Assembly (NCBI GenBank): GCA_947626845.1
Contig: CANQTW010000025.1
Span: forward strand, 1-38,184
DNA from: an uncultured Oscillospiraceae bacterium
GTDB taxonomy: Bacteria; Bacillota; Clostridia; Oscillospirales; Oscillospiraceae
Direction of reading: 5' to 3'
DNA: 38,184 nt
Under the pieces are notes generated by a model, which searched no databases, was not told the origin of the DNA, and saw only the letters and a list, made by a program, of their open reading frames with translations. Of the stretch, positions 6,138-13,982 are shown one piece after another (position 1 is the first letter of the stretch; each line of letters opens with the position of its first letter). The position numbers were made by a program, and so were the translations under genes.

Positions 6138-7853
6138 TTACTGCGCCACTGTATAAAGCGCATAGAAATAGCCCTTCTTGTCCATCAAATCATCAAACAT
6201 TCCAGATTCGACGATATGGCCGTCTTTTAAAACAATGATGCCGTCATACTGCTTTAGGAGCGATTCCACTAATGAATGAGTCACAACGATGCGAGTGATG
6301 CCATCTAATTTCAATATATCGCCAGTCACTTGATACGCTGTCTGTGCGTCAAGTGCCGCAGTTACTTCATCGGCAAGCAAAACCGATGATTTTTGCAAGA
6401 GGCTCCGGGCAATGGAGATGCGCTGCTTCTCGCCGCCGGACAGATTCTTGCCGTTCTCGCCGCACAGATAGTCCCCGCCGCGCTCGTTTATGAGCCGCGA
6501 CAGCCCCGAAAGCTCAATTGCCCTGTCCACATCCGCGGCAGGAAAATCACGGAACATGGTAATGTTGTCACGGATGGAGGCATCAAACACAAACACATTC
6601 TGCTCGATCATGGAAACCAGCTCATAGAGTGACTTACTGCTGATTCCCATAAGCTCTGTGCTGTCGTAGCATATCGCTCCCTTGTAGTCGTGGCGCGACG
6701 CCATCAGAAGCTTCAAGAGTGTAGATTTCCCACTGCCGGAATTGCCAACAATGGCATAGCTCTTTCCCGCCTTAAAATCTATATGAATGTCGTGCAGTAT
6801 CTCATTGCCCGGTTCATAGCCGAAGCACAGATCATGTACCGAAATGCCGTTTTCCAAACAGTTGGGGATGTCTTTTCCCTCGTCGCGGACATTTAACGCT
6901 AATGTCCGCGCCATTTTGTCAACGAGGCCGAGCGCCGCCCGCCTTGAAGCCAACAGCTCCGGCATTTGGCTGACAACAGTTATTACCGCACCGGTTAGAT
7001 CCATAAAAACAAACAGGACACCCGGCGTAATGCCCCAGCCCAGATAGGCCAGTACCGCACCGGCGAGAAATGTCCCCATCTGCGCGGAAAAACCCGCAAT
7101 GCCGCCTATCATTCCGAGAAGAACGCTGATCCTCCGCTTCTGGCATTTGGCGGTTTCCACAGCTGAGCTGCTTTGCTCCAAAAGGCTGACGGCGGCGCCC
7201 TCCGCGCGGAAGCTTTTTATGACGGAGAAGCCGCTGAGGATGTCCTTGAGAGATGCGGTAAATTCGCCGTTCTTCTCCGATACAGCTTTCTCCACCTTCT
7301 CCATACGCGCCCCCTCCCGCATGGAAGCGAGGAATGGCAGAGCGCACAGGCCGATAGCAATGGCGGCAAGGATCGGGCTGTACAGCAGCATCAGAACCAC
7401 TGCGCCAGCCGCCCAGACAATATTAAAAACAACAACATACTGCTTTTCAAGATAGTTTGTCTCTACGGAAGTCAAATCGTTTGAAAACGCGGAGATGTAT
7501 GTGCTTGTGGTCTCGCTCTGAAAGGACGCGATATTTTTCCGTGTCAGCTCCCGGAACGCGAAGCTTTTGAACTGTGACAGCGCTTTTTTCATAAACTGTG
7601 GCTGCGCCCAATACTGAAGTCCTTTGATCGGTATGATTAAGAGAATAATGCCGGCTGTCAGTACAGCCAGCACACGGAGGGACAACGCGCCCGGCTCGCC
7701 AGACACATTGTCGACAAGCTGCTGAATGAGCCATGCTGCCGCTAGATTCAGCACGCTGAACAGGATGGAAGTAAGGAGCATGGCGCAATACGCCAGTTTA
7801 TTCCCTCTGAAAAACGTGGAAATATATTCTCTGCGCAAGGTCTTATTCTTCAC
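6138..7853 (-). CDS. ABC exporter, fused permease and ATPase
   Basis: A 571-residue half-transporter of the ABC exporter superfamily. Residues 1-300 hold about six membrane segments, including AYCAMLLTSILFSVLNLAAA near the start and hydrophobic stretches around residues 140-180. The C-terminal ATPase has Walker A GNSGSGKST (about 367-375), signature LSGGEKQR (about 470-477), Walker B with SSVLLADEVTAALD and a switch histidine in VVTHS. Substrate (peptide, lipid or drug) cannot be told. The start is GTG at 7853, overlapping the end of the upstream XRE regulator gene by 11 bases, with GGAGGAAATCACAA before it, so the two are translationally coupled. GC content is lower than in the core genes, which may mean acquisition. 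With no second half-transporter gene it probably works as a homodimer. Confidence 0.88.
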   Translation of the reverse strand: MKNKTLRREYISTFFRGNKLAYCAMLLTSILFSVLNLAAAWLIQQLVDNVSGEPGALSLRVLAVLTAGIILLIIPIKGLQYWAQPQFMKKALSQFKSFAFRELTRKNIASFQSETTSTYISAFSNDLTSVETNYLEKQYVVVFNIVWAAGAVVLMLLYSPILAAIAIGLCALPFLASMREGARMEKVEKAVSEKNGEFTASLKDILSGFSVIKSFRAEGAAVSLLEQSSSAVETAKCQKRRISVLLGMIGGIAGFSAQMGTFLAGAVLAYLGWGITPGVLFVFMDLTGAVITVVSQMPELLASRRAALGLVDKMARTLALNVRDEGKDIPNCLENGISVHDLCFGYEPGNEILHDIHIDFKAGKSYAIVGNSGSGKSTLLKLLMASRHDYKGAICYDSTELMGISSKSLYELVSMIEQNVFVFDASIRDNITMFRDFPAADVDRAIELSGLSRLINERGGDYLCGENGKNLSGGEKQRISIARSLLQKSSVLLADEVTAALDAQTAYQVTGDILKLDGITRIVVTHSLVESLLKQYDGIIVLKDGHIVESGMFDDLMDKKGYFYALYTVAQ

Positions 7854-8916
7854 TTGTGATTTCCTCCCACATCCGGCTGAGAGATTCGTTTTCCAGAGAG
7901 TTTACCGTTTTGGAGACTGTTTCCGCGGCGGTGCTGCCTAAGCTGTCGAAGGCTGTCTGTTGTTTTACCGTGCTTACAAAGCGCAGGCTGTCAGCGGAAT
8001 AGTCGGGATTCCGGTCAAATTCCTCCGCCAGCTTTTTTGCCGCCAGCAGGGAGCCCCGCGCTTCATCGGGTCTTCCCAGCTTCATCTGCGCGTGGGCAAG
8101 GCCGGCGTAGAAGGCCGCGCAGGGCTTGTCGAAAAGATTGCTCTTTCCATCCGTCTTAAGCCCCGCGAAGTAATCCAGCGCCAGCTTGAGAATCGAAGCG
8201 CCAGAGGCATAGTCGTCCCGCTTGAAGTACACGTTCAAAAAGCCGCTCACGATCCGTATCAGCATTGCTGATACGGAAACAAGCGCCGAGGAGAGAACCT
8301 CCACCGCCTCCTCAGGGCGGTTGCAGAAGGCCGCGAGAGACTGCCCGATCACATCGTCGTTGATGCCGCGCGGGTTGTTGCTTTTCAGCAGCTCCAGGGC
8401 CTTTTCCTCCTCGCCAAGCTCGGAATACGCACCGGCCATGTCGTATGTGATGGAAAATTCGCTGATTTTCGGGTCGGTATTCTGCCCCAGCAGAAGCCTC
8501 GCGCGCTCCATCAGCTCGATGGAACGCCGAAGCCGCGGTTTTTCATCGCTCATCAGCCCGAAAAGGTAGTAGAGCATGGCGCTTTGATACACGATGTCAA
8601 AGCAGTTTGGATAGCGAAGCAGCGCTTTTTCCGCCTCGGCAAGTCCGTCCGTATCCCTGTTTTGTAAACACTCCCTGAGCCGGGCGGCCGTGTCGGCCTG
8701 CTTGTTGCTCTTCACATGATAGCCGAGCAGGACATCCACCGATGTATCAAACAAGTCGGCAAGTTCAACGAGCAGCGTCAAATCAGGCGCGGATAAGTTC
8801 GCCTCCCATTTGTAGACTGCCCCAACGGTAACACCCAACGCATCCGCCAACTGCTGCTGTGTCAGTGAGTGCGCCCGGCGATGTGCGCGAATATTTTCCG
8901 AAAGAGTTATATTCAC
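7843..8916 (-). CDS. XRE-family regulator with TPR-like C-terminal domain
   Basis: A 357-residue protein. Residues about 5-60 form a Cro/CI-type helix-turn-helix (IRAHRRAHSLTQQQLADALG, then VGAVYKWE and PDLTLLVELADLF), followed by the usual DVLLGY. Residues 75-330 are all helical with repeating aromatic and small residues (for instance YQSAMLYYLFGLM, AYSELGEEEKALELLK, AAFYAGLAHAQMKLGRPDEA), typical of TPR-like superhelices. This layout resembles peptide-responsive RRNPP regulators as well as general XRE-TPR proteins. It is cotranscribed and overlapping with an ABC exporter, so it likely controls its own operon and may sense a ligand the exporter handles. No small signal-peptide gene was found beside it. 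RBS AAGGAGGAATAA precedes the ATG at 8916. Confidence 0.82.
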   Translation of the reverse strand: MNITLSENIRAHRRAHSLTQQQLADALGVTVGAVYKWEANLSAPDLTLLVELADLFDTSVDVLLGYHVKSNKQADTAARLRECLQNRDTDGLAEAEKALLRYPNCFDIVYQSAMLYYLFGLMSDEKPRLRRSIELMERARLLLGQNTDPKISEFSITYDMAGAYSELGEEEKALELLKSNNPRGINDDVIGQSLAAFCNRPEEAVEVLSSALVSVSAMLIRIVSGFLNVYFKRDDYASGASILKLALDYFAGLKTDGKSNLFDKPCAAFYAGLAHAQMKLGRPDEARGSLLAAKKLAEEFDRNPDYSADSLRFVSTVKQQTAFDSLGSTAAETVSKTVNSLENESLSRMWEEITSEE

Positions 8917-8946
8917 ATTTATTCCTCCTTGTTTTTGTATGATATG

Positions 8947-8975
8947 ATTATAACGCCTCTATCCGAGCTTTTGAA
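8947..8975 (-). promoter_or_regulatory. Promoter of the XRE regulator/ABC exporter operon
   Basis: On the minus strand TTCAAA (8970-8975), 17-base spacer, perfect TATAAT (8947-8952), 30 bases before the ATG. The 366-base gap 8917-9282 otherwise holds one terminator and no gene I can support. Confidence 0.7.
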
Positions 8976-9055
8976 CACACCGTTCGTATAATTTGGAGTG
9001 AAATATATATACCGTTAGTATGAGCGTTTTCCTTATATGCGACCAAGCGGGCAGT

Positions 9056-9099
9056 AAAAAAGCTCTCTCTGATCATCTATAATCAGAGAGAGCTTTTTG
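9056..9099. terminator. Strong bidirectional terminator
   Basis: AGCTCTCTCTGAT (9061-9073) pairs with ATCAGAGAGAGCT (9082-9094), flanked by an A-run and a T-run. It ends minus-strand transcripts from the SDR operon (stop at 9283) about 180 bases downstream. Confidence 0.85.
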
Positions 9100-9282
9100 C
9101 ACCCGAAACCGTCAGCCGACTGTTGATAAGTTTGATCAGTTCCTTATCACCATTAAGCCAACGGTTCCAGGGCTTTTCAATTCATGCTGCTTTATCTTGA
9201 TGACATTCCCGATTTATGAGGTTATAAGACATCAGCTGCTTTAGAGCGATTCATGTGAGGGGACAAGGAGGGTACGGCGGCC

Positions 9283-10083
9283 TTATGGCCGTAATCCCAT
9301 GCCGCCCTCCAGCGTCAGGGTCTCGCCGGAGAGGTACTTGAAGTCCTGCTTTGAAAGCTGGACGCAGACCCGGCCAATCTCCGTTTCGGGATTGCCGTAA
9401 TGGCCCATGGGGGGCATGTGGACGTTGGCCTTGAAGGCTTCGGGGTAGGCGTCCTGGAAGTTTTCCAGCTGGGCTGTCCAGGCCAAGGGGCAGATGACGT
9501 TTACGTTGATGCCGTCTTTGCCCCATTCGGTGGCGGCCACGCGGGTAAGGCCCCGTATGCCCTCCTTGGCGGCGGCGTAGGCGCACTGCCCGTAATTGCC
9601 GAAAAGGCCCGCGCCGGAGGCGAAGTTGATGACGCTGCCCTTTGCCTCCTTGAGGTAGGGGTAGCAGGCTTTCATGTAATAGAAGGCGCTGTAAAGGCCG
9701 GAGTAAATGGCCAGGTCGAACTGCTCCGTGGTGTGGTCGGCCAACGTTACTCCGGAGGCGGAGGCTTGGGCGTTGTTGATGAGCACGTCGATGCGGCCAA
9801 ACGCCGCTATGGTCGCGTCCACCACTTTTTTGACGGCCCCTTCGTTGTCGGCCCCGGCGTTGATGTCCGCCTGGACAGGCAGGACCTTGATGCCGTAGAG
9901 CCGTTCCAGCTCCTCCTTGGCGTCCGTCAGCTTTTTCACATTCCGTCCGGTGATGACCAGATTGGCCCCCTCCTTGGCGAAGGCGATGGCGATGCCGTAG
10001 CCGATGGAGCCGGCGGAGCCGTCCTTGAGCGTTGCCCTGCCGCCGCCGGTGATGATCACGGTTTTTCCTGTAAGCTCTCCCAT
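9283..10083 (-). CDS. Short-chain dehydrogenase/reductase (SDR)
   Basis: A 266-residue classical SDR. It has a glycine-rich cofactor loop in an extended form, TGGG...GSIGYGIA (residues about 12-32), with a dozen residues inserted relative to the usual TG-x3-G-x-G. It also shows the NNA motif (DVLINNAQ), a catalytic serine in INFASGAG (about 155) and the catalytic YAAAK (Tyr169, Lys173). It should reduce or oxidise an alcohol/carbonyl with NAD(P)H; substrate unknown. ATG at 10083 with AAGGAGG upstream, 16 bases after the end of the flavin reductase-rubredoxin-rubrerythrin gene, so it is the last gene of that operon. Grouping with peroxide-defence genes suggests detoxification or redox balance, but this is inference. 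Confidence 0.85.
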   Translation of the reverse strand: MGELTGKTVIITGGGRATLKDGSAGSIGYGIAIAFAKEGANLVITGRNVKKLTDAKEELERLYGIKVLPVQADINAGADNEGAVKKVVDATIAAFGRIDVLINNAQASASGVTLADHTTEQFDLAIYSGLYSAFYYMKACYPYLKEAKGSVINFASGAGLFGNYGQCAYAAAKEGIRGLTRVAATEWGKDGINVNVICPLAWTAQLENFQDAYPEAFKANVHMPPMGHYGNPETEIGRVCVQLSKQDFKYLSGETLTLEGGMGLRP

Positions 10084-10099
10084 AGTAGAACCTCCTTGA

Positions 10100-11194
10100 T
10101 TATTTGAAATACTTGTCCAAAAGGCCCTTCAGGGCCTTGCCGTGGCGGGCCTCGTCGCGGGCCATCTCATGGACGGTGTCGTGGATGGCGTCCAGCCCGT
10201 TGCGCTTGGCGCAGGCGGCCAGGTCAAATTTGCCCTGGGCGGCGCCGAACTCGCAGTCCACGCGCCAGCGCAGATTCTTTTCGGTGGAATCGGTCATGCT
10301 GGGTTCCAGCTCGCCGCCTAACAGCTCAGCGAACCTGGCGGCGTGCTCGGCCTCCTCGCGGGCGGCCTTGCGCCAGTAGTCCGCCATCTGCGGGTCGCCC
10401 TCCCTGTCGGCGATGCGGGCCATGCACAGGTACAGCCCCACCTCGGAACACTCCCCGGTAAAGTTTGCCTTGAGCTGATCCAGAATATACTTCTTGCCCT
10501 CGCCGCTGACATCCGGGTTGTTTTTCACGGTCTCACCGTAGACGCCGAATTGATGCTGGGCGGCAAGAGCGGCGCCGTCCCGCATCTCGGTAAATCTGCC
10601 GCCTGGCACATGACATACCGGACACTGATCCGGCGGCTCCGGCCCCTCGTATACATAGCCGCACACGGGGCAGACCCACTTCTTCACCGGCTTTCCGGTC
10701 ACTGCCGCGGGCTTGGCCGCCCGCGCCTTGATGACCGTCTGGTAGTAGTTGTAGGTGGCGCTGGGGGCGTCGGAGAGCACCTCGCCGTCGGTCATCTCCC
10801 CGATAAAGAGGGTGTGGGAGCCCAGGTCGTGGCTCTCTGTGACCTTCACGGACATAAAGGCGTTGCAGTATTTTGTCAGGTACAAAAGCCCGTTAGCGCT
10901 TCTTTCCACGTCCGAAAAGCCCGCCAGCTTATCCGTATCCCGGCCCGACTGCATCCCAAAGCGCTTGAAAAGCTCCATGGGGGCCTCCTCCGTCAGGGAG
11001 CTTACGTTGAATTCGCCGGTTTTAGCGATCATGTCGTGGGTGTATCCGCCCTTGATGGAGGCAACGGATATGCGGGTGGGGTTTGAGGCCGTCTGGACGG
11101 CGGTGTTGATGACGCAGGCATTGTCCCGCTCCCCCTCCCGCGCGGAGAGAAGATAGACGCCGTAGCTTAATTTATAGAGCGATTTTGTGTTCAT
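10100..11194 (-). CDS. Flavin reductase-rubredoxin-rubrerythrin fusion
   Basis: A 364-residue three-domain protein. Residues 1-155 are a flavin reductase-like FMN-binding split barrel (SLYKLSYGVYLLSAREG, then ATYNYYQTVIK at its end), as in high-molecular-weight rubredoxin. Residues 171-206 are rubredoxin with C175-x2-C178 and C191-x2-C194. Residues 210-364 are a rubrerythrin four-helix di-iron domain with ECSE (248-251), EEAEH (280-284), DCEFG (313-317) and [11 protein letters not shown] (342-352). The chain could carry electrons from a reduced flavin through rubredoxin to a peroxide-reducing di-iron centre within one polypeptide. The last two domains are paralogous to the neighbour at 11255-11842. 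Cytosolic; start ATG at 11194 with GGGGTGG upstream. The electron donor (NAD(P)H or protein) is unknown. Confidence 0.9.
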   Translation of the reverse strand: MNTKSLYKLSYGVYLLSAREGERDNACVINTAVQTASNPTRISVASIKGGYTHDMIAKTGEFNVSSLTEEAPMELFKRFGMQSGRDTDKLAGFSDVERSANGLLYLTKYCNAFMSVKVTESHDLGSHTLFIGEMTDGEVLSDAPSATYNYYQTVIKARAAKPAAVTGKPVKKWVCPVCGYVYEGPEPPDQCPVCHVPGGRFTEMRDGAALAAQHQFGVYGETVKNNPDVSGEGKKYILDQLKANFTGECSEVGLYLCMARIADREGDPQMADYWRKAAREEAEHAARFAELLGGELEPSMTDSTEKNLRWRVDCEFGAAQGKFDLAACAKRNGLDAIHDTVHEMARDEARHGKALKGLLDKYFK

Positions 11195-11207
11195 GGATCC
11201 ACCCCTT

Positions 11208-11235
11208 GCAAAAATGGCCCTCCGCGCGGAGGGCC
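11208..11235 (-). terminator. Terminator after the rubrerythrin gene
   Basis: The palindrome GGCCCTCCGCGCGGAGGGCC (11216-11235) is followed on the minus strand by ATTTTTGC. It sits between the two rubrerythrin genes, so the fusion gene is reached by read-through or from its own promoter. Confidence 0.75.
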
Positions 11236-11254
11236 GTATAAGATTTAAAGAGGA

Positions 11255-11842
11255 TTATTTAAAATACCGCTCCAGAAGTCCCTTCAGGGCCTTGCCGTGG
11301 CGGGCCTCGTCACGGGCCATCTCATGGACGGTGTCGTGAATGGCGTCCAGACCGTTCTTCTTGGCGCAGACGGCCAGGTCGAATTTGCCCTGGGTGGCGC
11401 CGAACTCGCAGTCCACACGCCAGGCCAGATTCTTCTTGGTGCTGTCGGTCATGTTGGGTTCTAAGTCGCTGCCCAGAAGCTCGGCGAACTTGGCGGCGTG
11501 CTCGGCCTCCTCATAGGCGGCCTTCTCCCAGTAGAGACCCACTTCGGGATAGCCCTCCCGGTGAGCGATGCGGGCCATGCAAAGATACATGCCTACCTCG
11601 CTGCACTCGCCCTGGAAATTGGCCATCAGCTGCTCATGGATGTACTTCTTGTCGGCCTCGGAGATGTCGGGGTTGTTCTTCACGGTCTTGGCGTAGATGC
11701 CGAACTCGTGCTCGGCGGCCAGCTTGGCGTCACTCTTCATCTCGGTGAACTTGCTGCCGGGCACCTTGCAGACGGGGCAGGACTCAGGAGGATTCTCCCC
11801 CTCATAGACGTAACCGCATACGGGGCAAACCCACTTCTTCAT
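11255..11842 (-). CDS. Reverse rubrerythrin (rubredoxin domain first)
   Basis: A 195-residue protein with rubredoxin at the N-terminus (C5-x2-C8, C21-x2-C24, residues 1-36) and the rubrerythrin di-iron domain after it ([35 protein letters not shown]). This order is the reverse of classical rubrerythrin and matches the reverse rubrerythrins described in Clostridium as NADH-linked H2O2 and O2 reductases. It probably removes peroxide in the cytosol. Adjacent genes are perR upstream and the three-domain paralogue downstream. RBS TGGAGGTAAA before the ATG at 11842. The close match to the C-terminal part of the neighbour shows a tandem duplication, followed or preceded by domain fusion. Confidence 0.92.
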   Translation of the reverse strand: MKKWVCPVCGYVYEGENPPESCPVCKVPGSKFTEMKSDAKLAAEHEFGIYAKTVKNNPDISEADKKYIHEQLMANFQGECSEVGMYLCMARIAHREGYPEVGLYWEKAAYEEAEHAAKFAELLGSDLEPNMTDSTKKNLAWRVDCEFGATQGKFDLAVCAKKNGLDAIHDTVHEMARDEARHGKALKGLLERYFK

Positions 11843-11882
11843 AACATTTTACCTCCATTAGTAGAATGAAAAATATATATAC

Positions 11883-11908
11883 GCCATAAAAGGAAACGCC
11901 TTTATGGC
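11883..11908 (-). terminator. Hairpin at the end of perR
   Basis: GCCATAAAAGG and GCCTTTATGGC face each other across AAAC/AAC, overlapping the TAA stop codon of perR, followed on the minus strand by an AT-rich tract. A probable terminator or attenuator between perR and the rubrerythrin gene. Confidence 0.6.
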
Positions 11909-12294
11909 TGTATATCCTTGTCAAGACATGTCCGGCACAGGCCGGTCATGCGAATCTCCACGCCCGTCACATGGCCGTGAGGGCCGTCGGCGAGGCTCTC
12001 CAGCCCCTCCCTGGGGAGCTCTACGTCCAGCACCGCGCCGCAGTTTTTACAGATAAAATGGCCGTGGGCGGCGAGATTCCCGTCAAACCGTTCCTGCCCG
12101 TCCACCACGCCCACACTGCGGATGAGGCCCCTGTCGGCTAAGAGACGGAGATTCCGGTAGACGGTGCCGAGGCTCAGGTTGGGATAGGTCTTGCGAAGCT
12201 CGCCGTGTACCCATTCCGCCGTGGGGTGGCAGTGCACATCCCGCAAAAGGGCCAGGATGGCGTCACGCTTTACGCTCTTTCTTGCGGCGCCCAA
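11902..12294 (-). CDS. perR: Peroxide-responsive repressor PerR (Fur family)
   Basis: A 130-residue Fur-family regulator with a winged helix (residues 1-70; TVYRNLRLLADRGLI) and a dimerisation domain. The regulatory metal site fits PerR rather than Fur or Zur by alignment to the Bacillus subtilis protein: His23 (HPTA, equivalent to H37), Asp71 (RFD, D85), His77 and His79 (AHGH, H91/H93) and Asp90 (VLD, D104). The structural zinc site is C82-x2-C85 and C120-x2-C123. It should repress peroxide-defence genes until iron-catalysed histidine oxidation releases it. The start is TTG at 12294 preceded by AGGGGGGACAGC; no ATG start fits. The rubrerythrin genes follow, its natural targets. Confidence 0.9.
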   Translation of the reverse strand: MGAARKSVKRDAILALLRDVHCHPTAEWVHGELRKTYPNLSLGTVYRNLRLLADRGLIRSVGVVDGQERFDGNLAAHGHFICKNCGAVLDVELPREGLESLADGPHGHVTGVEIRMTGLCRTCLDKDIQP

Positions 12295-12329
12295 AGCTGT
12301 CCCCCCCTATCAGGAATGATTCTTATTTA

Positions 12330-12358
12330 AGGATACCATACCGGGAAGAAAAATGCAA
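12330..12358 (-). promoter_or_regulatory. Probable perR promoter
   Basis: TTGCAT (12353-12358), 17-base spacer, TATCCT with extended TGG (12330-12335) on the minus strand. The AT-rich stretch just downstream (12313-12329) is where a PerR box could sit, but I see no convincing 7-1-7 dyad. Confidence 0.55.
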
Positions 12359-12385
12359 GCGAAAATCGCGAAAAAACCGCCCTGT

Positions 12386-13222
12386 TCAGCGCTTATCATA
12401 GGTCTCCAGGAAGGAGTGCTCCACGCCCTTTGTTTTGTAGGCCGGAAAGGTGTCCAGAGCCAGCTCGTGGATGGCGTTGAAAATGGATTTTTCCACGTTG
12501 GGGTCCGTCGCTTTAAGGGTCCGGATAAGCTCCTTTGTCTGATGCCGCTTGCCCTTCAGCTCTCCGGTTTCCAGCCCCTCGGTGAAGCGGCAGGCACAGC
12601 GCAAAAATTCCAGACGGTTGTACCGCGCCCAGGAGATGATGTTATCCTCGTGGACACAGTACAGTGGCCGTATCAGCTCCATACCGGGAAAATTCGTGCT
12701 GTGGAGCTTGGGCATCATCCCCTGGAGCTGTGCCCCGAAAAGGAGGGCCATCAGGGTCGTCTCGATGACGTCGTTGAAGTGGTGCCCCAGGGCGATCTTG
12801 TTGCAGCCCAGCTCCCGCGCCTTGGCGTAGAGATATCCCCGGCGCATACGGGCGCACAGATAGCAGGGGTTCTTCTCCTGGGCGTTGGCCACCGCGAAAA
12901 TGTCGCTTTCAAAGATGTTCACCGGAATGTTGAGCAGCGCGGCGTTTTCCTCGATCCTCCGCCGGTTCTCCGGGGCGTACCCTGGGTCCATGACGATATA
13001 GCTTACGTCAAAGGGTACGGTGGTGTGGCGGTGGAGCTCCTGCATCAGCTTGGCCAGGAGCATGGAGTCCTTGCCCCCGGAGACGCACACGGCAATGGAA
13101 TCCCCCGGCTTTATCAGCTCGTAGTGGTTCACCGCGTAAGTAAACGGGTTCCACAGCTCCTTGCGGTATTTTTTGATGATGCTCCGCTCGATTTCCTGAG
13201 AGCGGGTCAATTCCTTGGCCAT
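12386..13222 (-). CDS. PP-loop ATPase, TtcA-type tRNA 2-thiocytidine synthase family
   Basis: A 278-residue protein. The PP-loop SGGKDS (48-53) activates a tRNA base with ATP. C120-x2-C123 (CYLC) and the later CAC (209-211) match the cysteines that bind the iron-sulfur cluster in TtcA-type thiolases, and GHHFNDVIET (146-155) is the conserved HxxxD region. TtcA makes 2-thiocytidine at tRNA position 32; related family members may act on other substrates. The ATG at 13222 is chosen because TAGGGGGGATACC precedes it; the frame extends 18 codons further into the methyltransferase gene. It starts 10 bases after that gene's stop, so the two are one operon. Confidence 0.82.
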   Translation of the reverse strand: MAKELTRSQEIERSIIKKYRKELWNPFTYAVNHYELIKPGDSIAVCVSGGKDSMLLAKLMQELHRHTTVPFDVSYIVMDPGYAPENRRRIEENAALLNIPVNIFESDIFAVANAQEKNPCYLCARMRRGYLYAKARELGCNKIALGHHFNDVIETTLMALLFGAQLQGMMPKLHSTNFPGMELIRPLYCVHEDNIISWARYNRLEFLRCACRFTEGLETGELKGKRHQTKELIRTLKATDPNVEKSIFNAIHELALDTFPAYKTKGVEHSFLETYDKR

Positions 13223-13232
13223 GGTATCCCCC

Positions 13233-13883
13233 CTATACGTCGGCCCGGAGGGTGGCCGTGGCGCCCCATCGGGCAAGCTCTGTCACCTGTGAAAAGCCCG
13301 CCTCCCGCAGAACAGACGCCTCGTGCTCCGCCGTCAGGGGCGTGTCGTAGTGATAAAGGCCCTCCGGCAGGCCCTGGGCCTGCCTCAAGAGACGATAATC
13401 CTCAAAATATTGCGCCTCCAGCGCCGGACTCTCGGCAAAATAGTCCGTGAGGATGAAGCAGCCCTCCGGCTTCAGCGCCGCCCGGAGCTTCCGGTAGAGC
13501 GCCCGCTTCCTGCCCGCCGGGAAGTGGTGCAGGGACTCCACCGACACCGCCGCGTCGTACCCCTCCCCCAGAGCCACGTCAAAATAGGAGCCCCGGATGA
13601 GCTCCAGCTCCCTGTCCGGGAATTTCTTCTTCAGCGCCTCCAGCATCCGCCGGGAGAGGTCTATCCCGGTAACGGCGGCCTGGGGACAGCGCCTGAAGTA
13701 CGCTTCCAGCTCCAGACCCGTGCCGCAGCCCAGGTCCAGGACGCGGCAGCCTGGGAACGACGGCAGGAGCGAGGCGGTAAAGGGGTAAAATTCCCAGCTG
13801 TTGTCGATCTCCGTTTTCATGTGCTCGTCGTATCCCGCCAGCCGGTTTTCAAAAAACGACGCCATCTCCTCCAGCAAGGTCAT
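13233..13883 (-). CDS. Class I SAM-dependent methyltransferase
   Basis: A 216-residue protein of the Rossmann-fold methyltransferase superfamily. Motif I is VLDLGCGTGLE (about residues 47-57), an acidic residue binding the ribose lies in TGIDLS (about 73-78), and post-motif II has YDAAVSVESLHHF (about 108-120). Substrate unknown; small-molecule methyltransferases of this type have LHHF at this place. The ATG at 13883 follows AAAGGGGTGT and fits better than the upstream start at 13916. It is cotranscribed with the TtcA-family gene, which could mean a tRNA-modification role, but that is guesswork. Confidence 0.82.
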   Translation of the reverse strand: MTLLEEMASFFENRLAGYDEHMKTEIDNSWEFYPFTASLLPSFPGCRVLDLGCGTGLELEAYFRRCPQAAVTGIDLSRRMLEALKKKFPDRELELIRGSYFDVALGEGYDAAVSVESLHHFPAGRKRALYRKLRAALKPEGCFILTDYFAESPALEAQYFEDYRLLRQAQGLPEGLYHYDTPLTAEHEASVLREAGFSQVTELARWGATATLRADV

Positions 13884-13911
13884 ACACCCCTTTCGCGCAA
13901 AATTTTTTAAA

Positions 13912-13947
13912 ATCATTATACCACACGGGGCCTGGATATGGTATACT
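13912..13947. promoter_or_regulatory. Overlapping divergent extended -10 promoters
   Basis: On the minus strand TGG-TATAAT (-10 around 13915-13920) serves the methyltransferase; on the plus strand TGG-TATACT (13939-13947) serves the fumarase subunit. Both have poor -35 boxes and rely on the extended -10. The two cannot easily be open at once. Confidence 0.55.
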
Positions 13948-13982
13948 TATTTTATCGATTTCAACCGCAAAGGAGCCAGACT

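Noticed and set aside
9100-9282. Possible transposase remnant on the minus strand
   Set aside because: A stretch reads as protein-like (KPWNRWLNGDKELIKLINS) but is short, has an upstream stop and matches no family I can name. Left as intergenic.
10318-10512. Alternative frames inside the rubrerythrin fusion gene
   Set aside because: Shadows without motifs; the fusion frame has all iron ligands.
12313-12329. PerR box in the perR promoter
   Set aside because: AT-rich and in the right place, but it does not fit the TTATAATNATTATAA dyad well enough to call.
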